From Acidimicrobiia bacterium (GTDB taxonomy: Bacteria > Actinomycetota > Acidimicrobiia > Acidimicrobiales > CATQHL01), in contig JAGWAK010000002.1 in assembly GCA_021296435.1 (NCBI GenBank), positions 1 to 33,694 on the forward strand: DNA of 33,694 bases, in the 5' to 3' direction. Below, piece by piece: positions 1-7,912 of this stretch. The notes under the pieces were generated by a model. That model did no database searches and had not been told where the DNA came from. It worked only from the letters and a program-made list of their open reading frames with translations. The position numbers and the translations under genes were made by a program. The first letter of the stretch is position 1, and each line of letters opens with the position of its first letter.

Positions 1-517
1 CGAAGTGGAACACCTTCTTCCGGGCGCGACGTCGCTGCTCCTCTCCCTCTTCCTCCTCCTCGTCCAGCTCCTCCATCTCCGATTCCGTCTCGTCTTCCTC
101 CTCGTCCTGCGAGGACTCGACCTCGAACTGGAGCGTGTTGGCGTCGATGAACCTGATCGAGCGGATCGGGAGGTGCTGGCCATCCCAGGGATCGCGCGTG
201 ATGCGGGTCAACTCGGCCGCGATCCGGTCGTTGTCGAAGATCTGGCGCTTCGCCCCCGCCACCGGATCCACGAGGTAGTAGAACGAACCGTCCGAACTCT
301 CCCATTCATACCAGAACGATTCGGAGCCCTCGATCCACTGCGGGTCGACCGAGGTCGAGTAGACGAGGTTCTGGATCTTGTACGGCGCGAAGCGCGCCGC
401 GAGGCGGTAGTTCGCCGGGTCTTCGGCAGCCTCCTGCGCGGCGAGCGGCGCCGCGAGCAGGATCACGGCGGCGAACGGAAGGAAACGGCGGAGGCCGGCT
501 CGGTAGGCGGATTTCAT
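1..517 (-). CDS. S9-family peptidase (dipeptidyl-peptidase IV-like), N-terminal part, cut by window edge
   Basis: The minus-strand frame opens with ATG at 517 and is still open at position 1, giving the first 172 residues. Residues 1-28 form a signal peptide (basic start, hydrophobic core, ending PLAAQ), so the protein is exported. Residues 35-130 read like the start of the beta-propeller of secreted prolyl-oligopeptidase/DPP-IV enzymes (YSTSVDPQWIEGSESFWYEW, then a DPVAGAKRQIFD segment). Residues 135-160 are an acidic low-complexity insertion of mostly Glu and Asp, followed by a basic QRRRARKK run. The catalytic alpha/beta-hydrolase domain would lie outside the window, so peptidase activity is not shown here. 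No clear Shine-Dalgarno sequence precedes the start. The family call rests on similarity of the N-terminal region and is fairly confident; the exact substrate is unknown. Confidence 0.7.
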   Translation of the reverse strand, partial: MKSAYRAGLRRFLPFAAVILLAAPLAAQEAAEDPANYRLAARFAPYKIQNLVYSTSVDPQWIEGSESFWYEWESSDGSFYYLVDPVAGAKRQIFDNDRIAAELTRITRDPWDGQHLPIRSIRFIDANTLQFEVESSQDEEEDETESEMEELDEEEEEGEEQRRRARKKVFHF

Positions 518-698
518 GGCAAGACTCGTGGTTGTCGTGTAGAGAACGGGCGACGAGAGAACGCGGGAGAACGTGGAGGAGGTGACAGCGGCCTGTCCAG
601 ATGGCGGTGGCGCGAGAGGTTTGGGCGCACCCCGTCGGCAGGGGCCGATCCGGGCGACCGACCCCGAGCCGACAGGGGCTGAGAGGATTCGCCGGCGG

Positions 699-1106
699 CT
701 AGTCGCCGCGTCCGAGCATGATGCCGACCACGGCGCCGGCCGCGCCCCACAGGACTGCGGTGACGACGACATCGACGATGGCCCAGGTGAGCGTCGAGAT
801 GTTCATCGTGCCCAGCGTCATGAACCCGAAGGCGACGGCGATGAGCGCGCCGACCATGGCCCCGCCCCGAGCGCCGCCCGCGGCGTCCGTCGCGCCCTTC
901 CAGCCGAGGACCGTGGCGAGCACGCCGCCCGAGGCGAGCTGGCCTACTGCGATCCAGGGGAAATCGGGAGACTCCTTCATGACGCCGGTGGCGGTCCCCA
1001 TGTTGGCTTCGAGGAATCCCCCGAGCACAAGCTCATACAGTACGTAGCCGCCTACAAAAAGGACGACGGCTCCGGCGACTGATGCGACGAGGCACTTCGT
1101 GTTCAT
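699..1106 (-). CDS. Small four-helix inner-membrane protein of unknown function
   Basis: This 135-residue protein has four predicted membrane segments at about residues 7-28, 50-67, 80-100 and 105-130, with short loops and few charges. The helices are rich in Gly and Ala, with small-residue patterns typical of packed helix bundles. The start is well supported: a GGAGGT Shine-Dalgarno sequence lies 5 nt upstream of the ATG at 1106. It lies downstream of the M20 gene but is separated from it by a strong hairpin (1160-1193), so it may be transcribed on its own. I do not recognise a family with confidence. The size and topology recall uncharacterised small membrane proteins of the DUF1761 type, but I cannot claim membership. 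No catalytic residues are evident. Confidence 0.75.
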   Translation of the reverse strand: MNTKCLVASVAGAVVLFVGGYVLYELVLGGFLEANMGTATGVMKESPDFPWIAVGQLASGGVLATVLGWKGATDAAGGARGGAMVGALIAVAFGFMTLGTMNISTLTWAIVDVVVTAVLWGAAGAVVGIMLGRGD

Positions 1107-1159
1107 GGCGTTACCTCCGCCTGAGGGTGGGTGGCCCCCCCTGACACGTCCCGTCCCCG

Positions 1160-1193
1160 ATCCGGCGCAGGCTTGAGACCCAGCCTGCCGGAT
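1160..1193 (-). terminator. Strong hairpin behind the M20 gene, possible terminator
   Basis: The arms 1160-1173 and 1182-1193 pair over 12 bp (5 outer and 7 inner pairs) with a 2-nt bulge in the left arm and an 8-nt loop. It lies 65 nt past the stop of the M20 gene and before the start of the 4-TM gene. There is no T-run on either side, so it is a weak intrinsic terminator at best. It could also stabilise or process the transcript. Confidence 0.45.
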
Positions 1194-1258
1194 TGAGCAT
1201 AGGAAACGCTAAAGGCAGCCGGCAAGAGAGGTTGAAGGCGTGCGCGTTCGTCACGCCG

Positions 1259-2749
1259 TCAGGGGAGCGGCGGTTTCTGGTCCTTCGGGATCGCGGATTT
1301 CCAGGGGCGGCCCGCCGTGGACCGGCCGTGCGCCTCCCTGGCCGCGGCGAGCAGGTCCGGGTCGGTGAGGAGGTCCACTCCGGTCATCGCCATGACTCGC
1401 GCCGCGACGTCCGCGGCGGCCGCCGCCCACTCGGTCCCGTGCGAGGCGCTCGTGGCCCACGAGTGCCACGGGACGCCCTTCGGAGCCGAGGTCACTTCAA
1501 GCTGGACGGTCGGCGTGATCCAGCTCACCTCCGCCACATCGGTGGATCCCCCCTGCGCCGGGGTCGCGCGGGCCGCGAGCGGCTGTACGTCGACGTCGAG
1601 TCCCGCCTGCTCGATGTCGAGGCCGGCCTGCATCTCGCGGCCCCAGGCCTGGAAGGCGTCCGGGAATTGCGGCCCCCCGACAGCTTCCAGGTTGGCCTGC
1701 ATCGCCTCCTGAAGCGGACGGTTCAGCAGCAGCGCATGTACGCCGGTGATGAGCGAGACTTCGTGCTCGGTGCGGGTCGCCTGTGCGGCGGCGGCGGCGA
1801 TGTCGAGCAGCCACTCGTAGTACTCATCGACGTGCGCGCGCAGCGTGTCCCGCACGTAGTACCACGCCTTCGCGTACTCGGGGACGACGTTCGGCGCCTC
1901 CCCGGCGTTCGGCATCACGTAGTGGATGCGGGTGGAGGGCTGCACGTGCTCGCGCATCAGGTTCGCGCCGTAGTTCATCATCTCCACCGCGTCGAGCGCG
2001 CTGCGCCCGTTCCACGGATCCGCCGCCGAGTGCGCCGCCTGTCCCCGGAACTCCACCGTGAAGTTGTTCATCGCCTGCGTCGAGGCGTTCGTGACCCGGG
2101 TCTCCGTCATGGGGTGCCAGACGAGCGTCGCGTCGACGTCGTCGAAGACCCCCGCGTTGGCCATGTAGACCTTGCCGACGACCGTCTCCTCGGCCGGCGT
2201 GCCGAACAGCCGCACTTCACCCGGGATGTCCCGGTCCGCCATGGCGCGCTTGATCGCAATCGCGGCGCCGACCGACCCCGCCCCGAACAGGTTGTGGCCG
2301 CAGCCCTGGCCGCTCGTCACGCCGTCCGCCCGGGCCTCCCGATGCGGCACCGGTGCGTTCCCGACGCCCGGCAGCGCGTCGTACTCCGCCAGAACTCCGA
2401 GCACGGGACCCCCGCTCCCGTGACGGAAGGTCGCGACGAAAGCGGTGGGCATGCCGGCGACGCCCGTTTCGACCTCGAACCCCTCCGCCTCCAGCAGGCC
2501 CGCCAGGTATTCGGCCGAACGGTGCTCGAGGAGGGCGATCTCCGAGTACTCCCACAGCGTCATCGACATGTCCCTGATCTCGTCCGCCAGGTCGTCGAGC
2601 GCTTCCAGCGCCGCCATCTTCCCGGGCGACACGTCCCGCATGAGGGTCGTCGGAACCTGCGACGTCAGGGGAGCGGCGATGAGAAAAAGAACAAACGCCG
2701 CCACCCCTGCCGTGAACGACGTCTGCCTCGGGAGGGAGATCCTGAGCAT
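1259..2749 (-). CDS. Secreted M20-family amidohydrolase (AbgB / IAA-amino-acid hydrolase type)
   Basis: This is a metal-dependent amide hydrolase of the M20D/AbgB type, which cleaves N-acyl amino acids or p-aminobenzoyl-glutamate-like amides; the substrate here is unknown. I chose ATG at 2749 rather than the upstream ATG at 2803, because it has AAGGA 7 nt ahead and begins directly with a signal peptide (hydrophobic residues 12-30, ending PLTSQ). The mature protein is therefore probably periplasmic. Diagnostic motifs are AEYDALPG (about residue 121), GQGCGHNL with the family metal-binding Cys150 and His152, GTPAEETVVGK with the Glu pair at 187-188, and a His at 212. The length of 496 residues is normal for this branch with a leader. 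The gene follows a barrel-protein gene by 81 nt on the same strand. The fold is secure; the substrate is not. Confidence 0.85.
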   Translation of the reverse strand: MLRISLPRQTSFTAGVAAFVLFLIAAPLTSQVPTTLMRDVSPGKMAALEALDDLADEIRDMSMTLWEYSEIALLEHRSAEYLAGLLEAEGFEVETGVAGMPTAFVATFRHGSGGPVLGVLAEYDALPGVGNAPVPHREARADGVTSGQGCGHNLFGAGSVGAAIAIKRAMADRDIPGEVRLFGTPAEETVVGKVYMANAGVFDDVDATLVWHPMTETRVTNASTQAMNNFTVEFRGQAAHSAADPWNGRSALDAVEMMNYGANLMREHVQPSTRIHYVMPNAGEAPNVVPEYAKAWYYVRDTLRAHVDEYYEWLLDIAAAAAQATRTEHEVSLITGVHALLLNRPLQEAMQANLEAVGGPQFPDAFQAWGREMQAGLDIEQAGLDVDVQPLAARATPAQGGSTDVAEVSWITPTVQLEVTSAPKGVPWHSWATSASHGTEWAAAAADVAARVMAMTGVDLLTDPDLLAAAREAHGRSTAGRPWKSAIPKDQKPPLP

Positions 2750-2830
2750 TTCGATGTCCTTGTGCCTTGGGGTCACCGGGCGGCCGGGATGGACCCGCGG
2801 CACGGGACCACCCGCGATCCCGGATCCCGA

Positions 2831-4192
2831 CTAGAACCGGTCCAGCCGGGGGTTGACCACGTTGGAGTAGATCGACCCGAAGGTGTAGGAGAAGCCCACC
2901 GACACGCCATACTCGAATCCGCTCTGCAGGACGCGCTGCCGGAGCAGCACCTCTTCCGTCGTGGCGTCGCCGGCGGGCACGTTGAGCTGGTCGCGGATGC
3001 GCGAGTAGTTCGCGTTCAGCCGGAGCGACAGGCCCCGGAAGATCCGGAAATCGGCCCCCGCGAAGGCCGTGAAGCGGTTCTTCGAGGGGTCGTGGAGAAA
3101 CTGGGAAAAGGTCAGGAACCCGTACGACTCCCCCCAAGGCTGTCGGACGCTGAGGCGGACGCTGAACCGGTGGTGGGGGAGGGTCTCCTCATCCTTGAGG
3201 AAGACGGTCTGTTCGATGTAGTCGTGGTACCGGAGACCGACCGTGTAGAGGAAGTTGAACTGCCTGCGGGTCGACTCGGAGTAGGGAAAGATGTTGTACT
3301 CCAGCGCCGGCCCCACCTGGAGCTGCAGCTCTTCGTTGGCGAAGCTGGAGTGCCCCAGTTCGTACGCGGCGCCCGCCGACCAGTGATCCGAAAGGCTCCA
3401 TACGCTGAGTCCCTCGGCATCGTAGCTCTCGCGGAGGCTCGTCACGGATGTCGTGTCGGAGGTCTCGAAGAGTCGCCGGTTGTAGCTCCCGCCGATGGAG
3501 AACTCGAGCTTCAGCGCATCCGTGACGCGGTCGGCGGAGAACCCGGTCTCGAATTCGTACTCTTCAGTGCGCTCGTCCACTTCGAGGTCGGCTTCCGCGC
3601 GCAGCCGGAAGGTCCAGAAGTTCCAGGGGTCGTCCTCCGGCCTGGCGGCGATCTCGCCGTGTTCGGCTCCGTCGTAGTGGATATCGATGCTGGGCGCCTG
3701 ACCGGTGCGCGCGATGTAGCGCAACAGCCCCAGTTCGAGCGTGTGCGCCACCTCCGTCAGCCGCTGCTCCACCGCGAGATTCGCGCGGGTCACGACTTCG
3801 AGGCGGTCCGTGACCTCGATGAACTCCTCGCGTCCAATGAAATCGAGCGTGAAGCGCTGCCCTCCGCTGCCCGTGCCCTCCGATGTCATCAGCACGTGGA
3901 CCTGCGCGTCCTCGCGGTCGCGCGTGTAGTTCACGTACGGGATCTCGCGCCGGTAGAAATCGAAGTCGCACATCCCGCGGCCGCCCTCGCAGTCGAAGAA
4001 GACGCGAAGCGCGCCGTTGCCGTTGGCGGCGGGCGGCTCCTCCTGGGCTTCGAGGGGGACGGCGGCCAGGCAAGCCGCGGCGAGGAGGCCGGCCGCGACC
4101 GCAACCGCGCGCGTCCCGGGCGGGGCGGGGGTCGATGACGTTCCCGCGGGAACGCGGAGTGGCCGCGGCGTCACGTTCGGAGAGGTGTTCAA
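2831..4192 (-). CDS. Exported beta-barrel-like outer-membrane protein of unknown function
   Basis: No ATG start fits this frame: upstream ATG codons lie deep inside the VOC gene. I place the start at TTG 4192, with AGGGA 8 nt ahead; GTG 4174 is the alternative. From TTG the protein has 453 residues, beginning with a proline-rich stretch and a hydrophobic signal core (about residues 29-45) ending near LEAQ. Residues 60-160 contain FFDCEGGRGMCDFDFYRREI, a pattern seen in outer-membrane proteins of this kind whose N-terminal part resembles a periplasmic domain. The rest shows alternating aromatic and polar strands (for example SFGFSYTFGSIYS-like segments) and ends in aromatic Phe, as expected for an outer-membrane barrel. 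It sits 23 nt after the VOC gene. A function cannot be named. Confidence 0.7.
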   Translation of the reverse strand: MNTSPNVTPRPLRVPAGTSSTPAPPGTRAVAVAAGLLAAACLAAVPLEAQEEPPAANGNGALRVFFDCEGGRGMCDFDFYRREIPYVNYTRDREDAQVHVLMTSEGTGSGGQRFTLDFIGREEFIEVTDRLEVVTRANLAVEQRLTEVAHTLELGLLRYIARTGQAPSIDIHYDGAEHGEIAARPEDDPWNFWTFRLRAEADLEVDERTEEYEFETGFSADRVTDALKLEFSIGGSYNRRLFETSDTTSVTSLRESYDAEGLSVWSLSDHWSAGAAYELGHSSFANEELQLQVGPALEYNIFPYSESTRRQFNFLYTVGLRYHDYIEQTVFLKDEETLPHHRFSVRLSVRQPWGESYGFLTFSQFLHDPSKNRFTAFAGADFRIFRGLSLRLNANYSRIRDQLNVPAGDATTEEVLLRQRVLQSGFEYGVSVGFSYTFGSIYSNVVNPRLDRF

Positions 4193-4215
4193 TTGAGGAT
4201 TCCCTGGCAGACGGC

Positions 4216-4590
<375 letters not shown>

Positions 4591-4714
4591 GGGATCGCTC
4601 CGGGTTGAGGGCGCTAGGGCGACGGTCGCCCGGAAACTGATGCCCGGGGCCCGCGCGGCCAACGGCGCGCGCCGAGACCCGCCGGCTCTCCGCTGCCGAC
4701 CATGCGCCCAGTGG

Positions 4715-4747
4715 GGCCGCAATGAGGCCGCAATGAGGCCGCAATGA
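4715..4747 (+). repeat. Three tandem 11-bp repeats forming two mini-ORFs ahead of the ammonia-lyase start
   Basis: GGCCGCAATGA occurs three times without a gap, at 4715, 4726 and 4737. Each unit carries an ATG followed by GAGG, and that GAGG sits 5 nt before the next ATG. The first two ATGs open ATG AGG CCG CAA TGA, a four-codon frame (M-R-P-Q) whose TGA overlaps the next ATG as ATGA. The third ATG, at 4744, is the start of the downstream enzyme. The layout could act as a reinitiation leader or be a neutral slippage product. Confidence 0.8.
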
Positions 4748-5883
4748 GCGCGCTCCGCCTTTCTCTCCGCTCACCGCAGCTGCGGCGCCGGGCCGTGGAA
4801 GGGATCCTCGATCCATCCGCGGCGGCGGCGGCCCAGGACGTGATCCGGGGCTGGCACGGGTACGACGCGACGCCGATGGTAACACTCCCGGAGTTCGCCG
4901 CGTTGCTGGGAGTGGAATCGGTGTGGATAAAGGATGAATCGCCGCGCTTCGGGCTCGGCTCTTTCAAGGCGCTCGGCGGGGCGTTCGCCGTCCTGCGTGC
5001 GCTGCAGGACGAGATCGAGCGCCGGAGCGGTCTCCGGCCGACGACGGCGGAACTGCGGGCCGGGCATCCGCTGGCGGTGGACATTACGGTCACGACCGCC
5101 TCGGCGGGGAACCACGGCCGGTCCGTGGCGTGGGGTAGCGCCGAGTTCGGCTGCCGCTGCGTGATCTTCCTGCCGCAAGACGCGATTCCGGCGCGCGCCC
5201 GCGCGATCGAGGAACACGGAGCGAAGGTGGTCCGCGTGCCGGGCGAGTACGATGGCGTGGTCGGACACACCGACCGGGAGGCCGCGCGGAATGGCTGGAT
5301 CGTCGTCTCCGACACCGCGTACAAAGGCTACGAGGAGACGCCCCGCCGCATCATGGCGGGCTACACGCTCCTCGCCGCGGAGATGCTGGACGACCTCGCC
5401 GATGCCGGCGCGCCGCCGCTCACGCACCTCTTCGTGCAGGCGGGCGTCGGCGGCCTCGCGACCGGGGTGTGCGGCCATTTCGCGCAGGCGTGCGGCGAGG
5501 GGCGACCGCGCTTCATCGCCGTCGAGCCGTGGCGGGCCGACTGCTTCGGCCGCAGCCTGCGACGCGGCCGGGCGAGCATCGCGGAACCGCCCTTCCACAC
5601 CGCGATGGGCGGTCTCGCCGCCGGCGTCGCGTCGACGATCGCCTGGGATTACCTGGCGCCCCTGCTCGACGCGGCGGTCGCGCTTCCCGAGCCGGCATGG
5701 ACCGCCGGCGCCGAGGCGCTCGAGTCCGGTCGGCTGGGCGCCCGCATCATCGCGGGCCCGTCCGGCGCCGCCGGCGTAGGGGCGCTCCTCGCCCTGGCTC
5801 GCCTCCCCGGCCTCCGTCGGCTCCTCGGCCTCGATCGGTCCGCCCGCGTCGGCGCGATCGTGACCGAGCAGCGCTTCGACTGA
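4744..5883 (+). CDS. dpaL: Diaminopropionate ammonia-lyase (PLP-dependent)
   Basis: The enzyme cleaves 2,3-diaminopropionate to pyruvate and two ammonia, in the cytosol. The PLP lysine is Lys75 in RFGLGSFKALGGA, a motif characteristic of this branch of fold-type II enzymes (YgeX/DpaL). TTASAGNHGRSVAWG supplies the Asn-containing cofactor loop, and VQAGVGGLATGV (about 231-242) is the phosphate-binding glycine loop. The 379-residue length matches the family (about 370-400). The ATG at 4744 is the first start after an in-frame TGA at 4723, so the start is fixed unless a non-standard one is used. It lies in the third unit of an 11-bp tandem repeat that carries GAGG 5 nt upstream. A broader threonine-synthase-like lyase is the alternative. 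The M20 dipeptidase follows 149 nt downstream behind its own promoter-like element. Confidence 0.85.
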   Translation: MSALRLSLRSPQLRRRAVEGILDPSAAAAAQDVIRGWHGYDATPMVTLPEFAALLGVESVWIKDESPRFGLGSFKALGGAFAVLRALQDEIERRSGLRPTTAELRAGHPLAVDITVTTASAGNHGRSVAWGSAEFGCRCVIFLPQDAIPARARAIEEHGAKVVRVPGEYDGVVGHTDREAARNGWIVVSDTAYKGYEETPRRIMAGYTLLAAEMLDDLADAGAPPLTHLFVQAGVGGLATGVCGHFAQACGEGRPRFIAVEPWRADCFGRSLRRGRASIAEPPFHTAMGGLAAGVASTIAWDYLAPLLDAAVALPEPAWTAGAEALESGRLGARIIAGPSGAAGVGALLALARLPGLRRLLGLDRSARVGAIVTEQRFD

Positions 5884-5927
5884 CCCCCGGCCGCTGCCAG
5901 GGGCGCGGGCCGCGGGCCGCGCACCGC

Positions 5928-5955
5928 TTGCCGCGGCCTCTCTCCTCCCTATAGT
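5928..5955 (+). promoter_or_regulatory. Sigma70-like promoter for the M20 dipeptidase
   Basis: TTGCCG at 5928-5933 and TATAGT at 5950-5955 are separated by 16 nt, matching 4 of 6 and 5 of 6 consensus positions. The element lies about 75 nt before the ATG at 6033 in the only locally AT-rich stretch of this gap. A GC-rich inverted repeat (GCGCGG...CCGCGC) just upstream may help end transcription from the ammonia-lyase gene. Confidence 0.45.
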
Positions 5956-6032
5956 CGATCACGCCGATCATCACGCCGCACGCGCGAGCCGGCCACGGCA
6001 CGTTTGACTCCCGCAACCCGGCCAGGAGCCCC

Positions 6033-7406
6033 ATGTCCGATTTCGCTGCCCATATCGACCGCGAGCTACCGCGGTTCCACGAAGAACTGGAAGCCTTTCT
6101 CCGCATTCCCAGCGTCAGCACCGATCCCGGGCATGCGGGCGACGTCCGCGCCTGCGCGAACTGGGTCGCGGAGCACGTCCTCGCGGCGGGGCTGCACGAG
6201 GCCGAGGTCATCGACACCGAGGGACATCCCATCGTCGTCGGCGAACGGATCCACTCCGAAGAGGCCCCCACGGTGCTCGTGTACGGGCACTACGATGTGC
6301 AGCCCTCGGAGCCCGACGAGTTGTGGACGAGCCCGCCGTTCGACCCGGAAGTTCGCGATGGCCGCCTGTACGCCCGCGGCTCGATCGACGACAAGGGGCA
6401 GGTCCACATGCACATCAAGGCGCTGGAGGCGCGCCTCGCGTCCGGGGCGGACGTCCCCGTCAATCTGAAGCTCGTGATCGAGGGCGAGGAGGAGGTGGGG
6501 AGCCGCCACCTCGCGGCGTTCCTCCACGAGCACGCCGAGCGGCTCGCCTGCGATGCGATCCTCGTCAGCGACACCGGGATGTTCTCCCCGGAGTTGCCGT
6601 GCATCACGACGGGGCTGCGGGGCATCGTCTACACCGAGATCAACGTCCACGGCCCCCGGTCGGACCTGCACTCCGGCACCTACGGCGGGGCGGTCGTGAA
6701 CCCCGCCAACGCCCTGGCCACCATCCTCGCCGGCCTCCGGGACGAACATGGCCGGGCCACCGTGCCGGGATACTACGATGCGGTCCGGCCCATCAGCGCC
6801 CGCGAACGGGCGGATCTCGAGCGCCTTCCCATGGATGAAGAGACGCTCCGGATGGGCGTCGGAGCGCCGGCGCTCGGCGGGGAAACCGGCTTCTCGGCGC
6901 TGGAGCGGCTGTGGTATCGCCCGACGCTCGACGTGAACGGACTCCTCAGCGGCTTCACCGGCGAAGGTTCGAAGACCGTCCTCCCCTCGCATGCGATGGC
7001 GAAGGTGTCGATGCGGCTGGTTCCCGATCAGGACCCGGCGCAGGTGATCGAAGCCTTCGAAGCCCGCGTGCGCGAACTCGCGCCGGACGGCGTGACCATC
7101 GAGATCAAGCGCTCGCACGGCGGCGCGCCATGGGTGGCCGACACCGAACATCCCATCTTCGACGCCGCCTCCGCCGCGCTCGAATCGGGGTTCGGCACCC
7201 CGCCCGCGTACATCCGCGAGGGCGGCTCGATCCCCATCGTGCAGGAATTCGAGGAGACCTTCGGCGCTCCCGCGCTCCTCATCGGATTCGCGCTCCCCGG
7301 ATGCAACATGCATGCGCCGGACGAGTGGATCGATCTCGGGGTGTACCGAAAGGGGATCGCGGCCCTCGCCGACCTCTACGGCCGCCTCGGCGCCCACTTG
7401 GCCTGA
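6033..7406 (+). CDS. Cytosolic M20-family dipeptidase (carnosinase-like)
   Basis: This is a di-zinc exopeptidase that cleaves dipeptides. The metal-site motifs are in order: YGHYDVQPSEP (His86), RGSIDDKGQ (Asp119-120), EGEEEVGS (Glu152-154), SDTGMFSPE (Asp180), and a C-terminal HAPDEW. The dimerisation/lid domain lies at about residues 200-360, including the GPRSDLHSGTYGG segment typical of CNDP-type M20 enzymes. There is no signal peptide, so it acts inside the cell, unlike the secreted M20 enzyme at 1259-2749. Its length of 457 residues is normal. AGGAG lies 4-5 nt before ATG 6033, and a sigma70-like promoter precedes it. Its role is probably peptide salvage; the exact dipeptide preference is unknown. 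Confidence 0.9.
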   Translation: MSDFAAHIDRELPRFHEELEAFLRIPSVSTDPGHAGDVRACANWVAEHVLAAGLHEAEVIDTEGHPIVVGERIHSEEAPTVLVYGHYDVQPSEPDELWTSPPFDPEVRDGRLYARGSIDDKGQVHMHIKALEARLASGADVPVNLKLVIEGEEEVGSRHLAAFLHEHAERLACDAILVSDTGMFSPELPCITTGLRGIVYTEINVHGPRSDLHSGTYGGAVVNPANALATILAGLRDEHGRATVPGYYDAVRPISARERADLERLPMDEETLRMGVGAPALGGETGFSALERLWYRPTLDVNGLLSGFTGEGSKTVLPSHAMAKVSMRLVPDQDPAQVIEAFEARVRELAPDGVTIEIKRSHGGAPWVADTEHPIFDAASAALESGFGTPPAYIREGGSIPIVQEFEETFGAPALLIGFALPGCNMHAPDEWIDLGVYRKGIAALADLYGRLGAHLA

Positions 7407-7411
7407 ACCGC

Positions 7412-7433
7412 CTCAGCCACCCTCCGGGCTGAG
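7412..7433. terminator. Hairpin between convergent genes
   Basis: CTCAGCC at 7412-7418 and GGCTGAG at 7427-7433 form a perfect 7-bp stem with an 8-nt loop. It fills the 38-nt gap between the converging dipeptidase and OsmC genes, so it could serve both strands. No T-run follows on either side. Confidence 0.45.
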
Positions 7434-7444
7434 CCGCCGCGAGT

Positions 7445-7912
7445 TCAGGCCACGGATACGACGTCGAGTTCCGTCGTGATCTCTATGCAACCGGAAAGCG
7501 TTCGGTAGACCGGACACTTCGGCGGATGGGCTTCGAACGCGCGCCGGATCGCATCGGCGTGCGCCTCATCCGCCTGGAGACGATATCGGGTCCGGATCCG
7601 CCGGATCACGAGCACGCCCTCGTCCGTCTCGATCTCGCCCTCCACGTTCGCCACCAACCGTCCCTCGTCCGCCTTGACGCCACGCGCTTCCAGCGCGCCC
7701 CCGAAGGTTCCGGCCAGTCAGCCGCCGGTCGCGGCAATGACGTAGTCGAGCGTGGTGGCGATGTCGCGCTGGCCGCTGACTCCGTAGTACGCGGCGATCG
7801 CGGAGTGGACGCCGAACTCGACCGGCGCGTCCGTGGCGGGGATTTCCGCCGTGCGGTATGGCCCCTTCTGTCGCACGATCTTCACGTGCGAGCGGTATAC
7901 GACGTCACTCAT
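7445..7912 (-). CDS. OsmC-family peroxiredoxin with in-frame UGA, probable selenoprotein (Sec65)
   Basis: OsmC/Ohr proteins reduce organic and hydrogen peroxides with two cysteines. Here one frame of 156 codons runs from ATG 7912 to a TGA at 7445, interrupted only by an in-frame TGA at 7720-7718 (residue 65). The context LDYVIAATGG-[UGA]-LAGTFGGALEAR is the place where OsmC proteins carry their first catalytic Cys. The resolving Cys is intact at residue 133 in HPPKCPVYRTLSGC. Both halves are recognisable OsmC sequence with no shift in frame or codon style. A SECIS-like hairpin follows the UGA. The next base is C (UGAC), a leaky stop context. OsmC-like proteins are a known prokaryotic selenoprotein family. 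The start overlaps the NUDIX stop as ATGA. Alternatives are a TGC-to-TGA nonsense mutation or a sequencing error. A standard caller would report two fragments. Confidence 0.8.
7682..7720 (-). promoter_or_regulatory. UGA codon plus candidate bacterial SECIS hairpin
   Basis: Reading the minus strand, the UGA is 7720-7718. After 25 nt comes loop UGGAA (7692-7688), closed by the stem CGCGC (7697-7693) with GCGCG (7687-7683), extended by a G-U pair (7698 with 7682). Bacterial SECIS elements lie inside the coding region just after the UGA, with the apical loop about 16-37 nt downstream and a G in the first two loop positions. This hairpin meets both rules. GC-rich coding DNA can form such stems by chance, so the position of the UGA is the stronger argument. 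Confidence 0.65.

Noticed and set aside
1193..4138. 981-codon plus-strand open frame
   Set aside because: It is antisense to the M20 and barrel genes, has Arg/Val/Asp-rich composition typical of GC-rich shadow frames, and shows no domain. The minus-strand proteins have clear motifs and signals.
7445..7912. Frameshift or plain pseudogene as the explanation for the split OsmC gene
   Set aside because: The frame is the same on both sides of the TGA, nothing else is damaged, and the stop falls exactly on the catalytic Cys position. A point mutation or read error is still possible and is listed as the refuting outcome.
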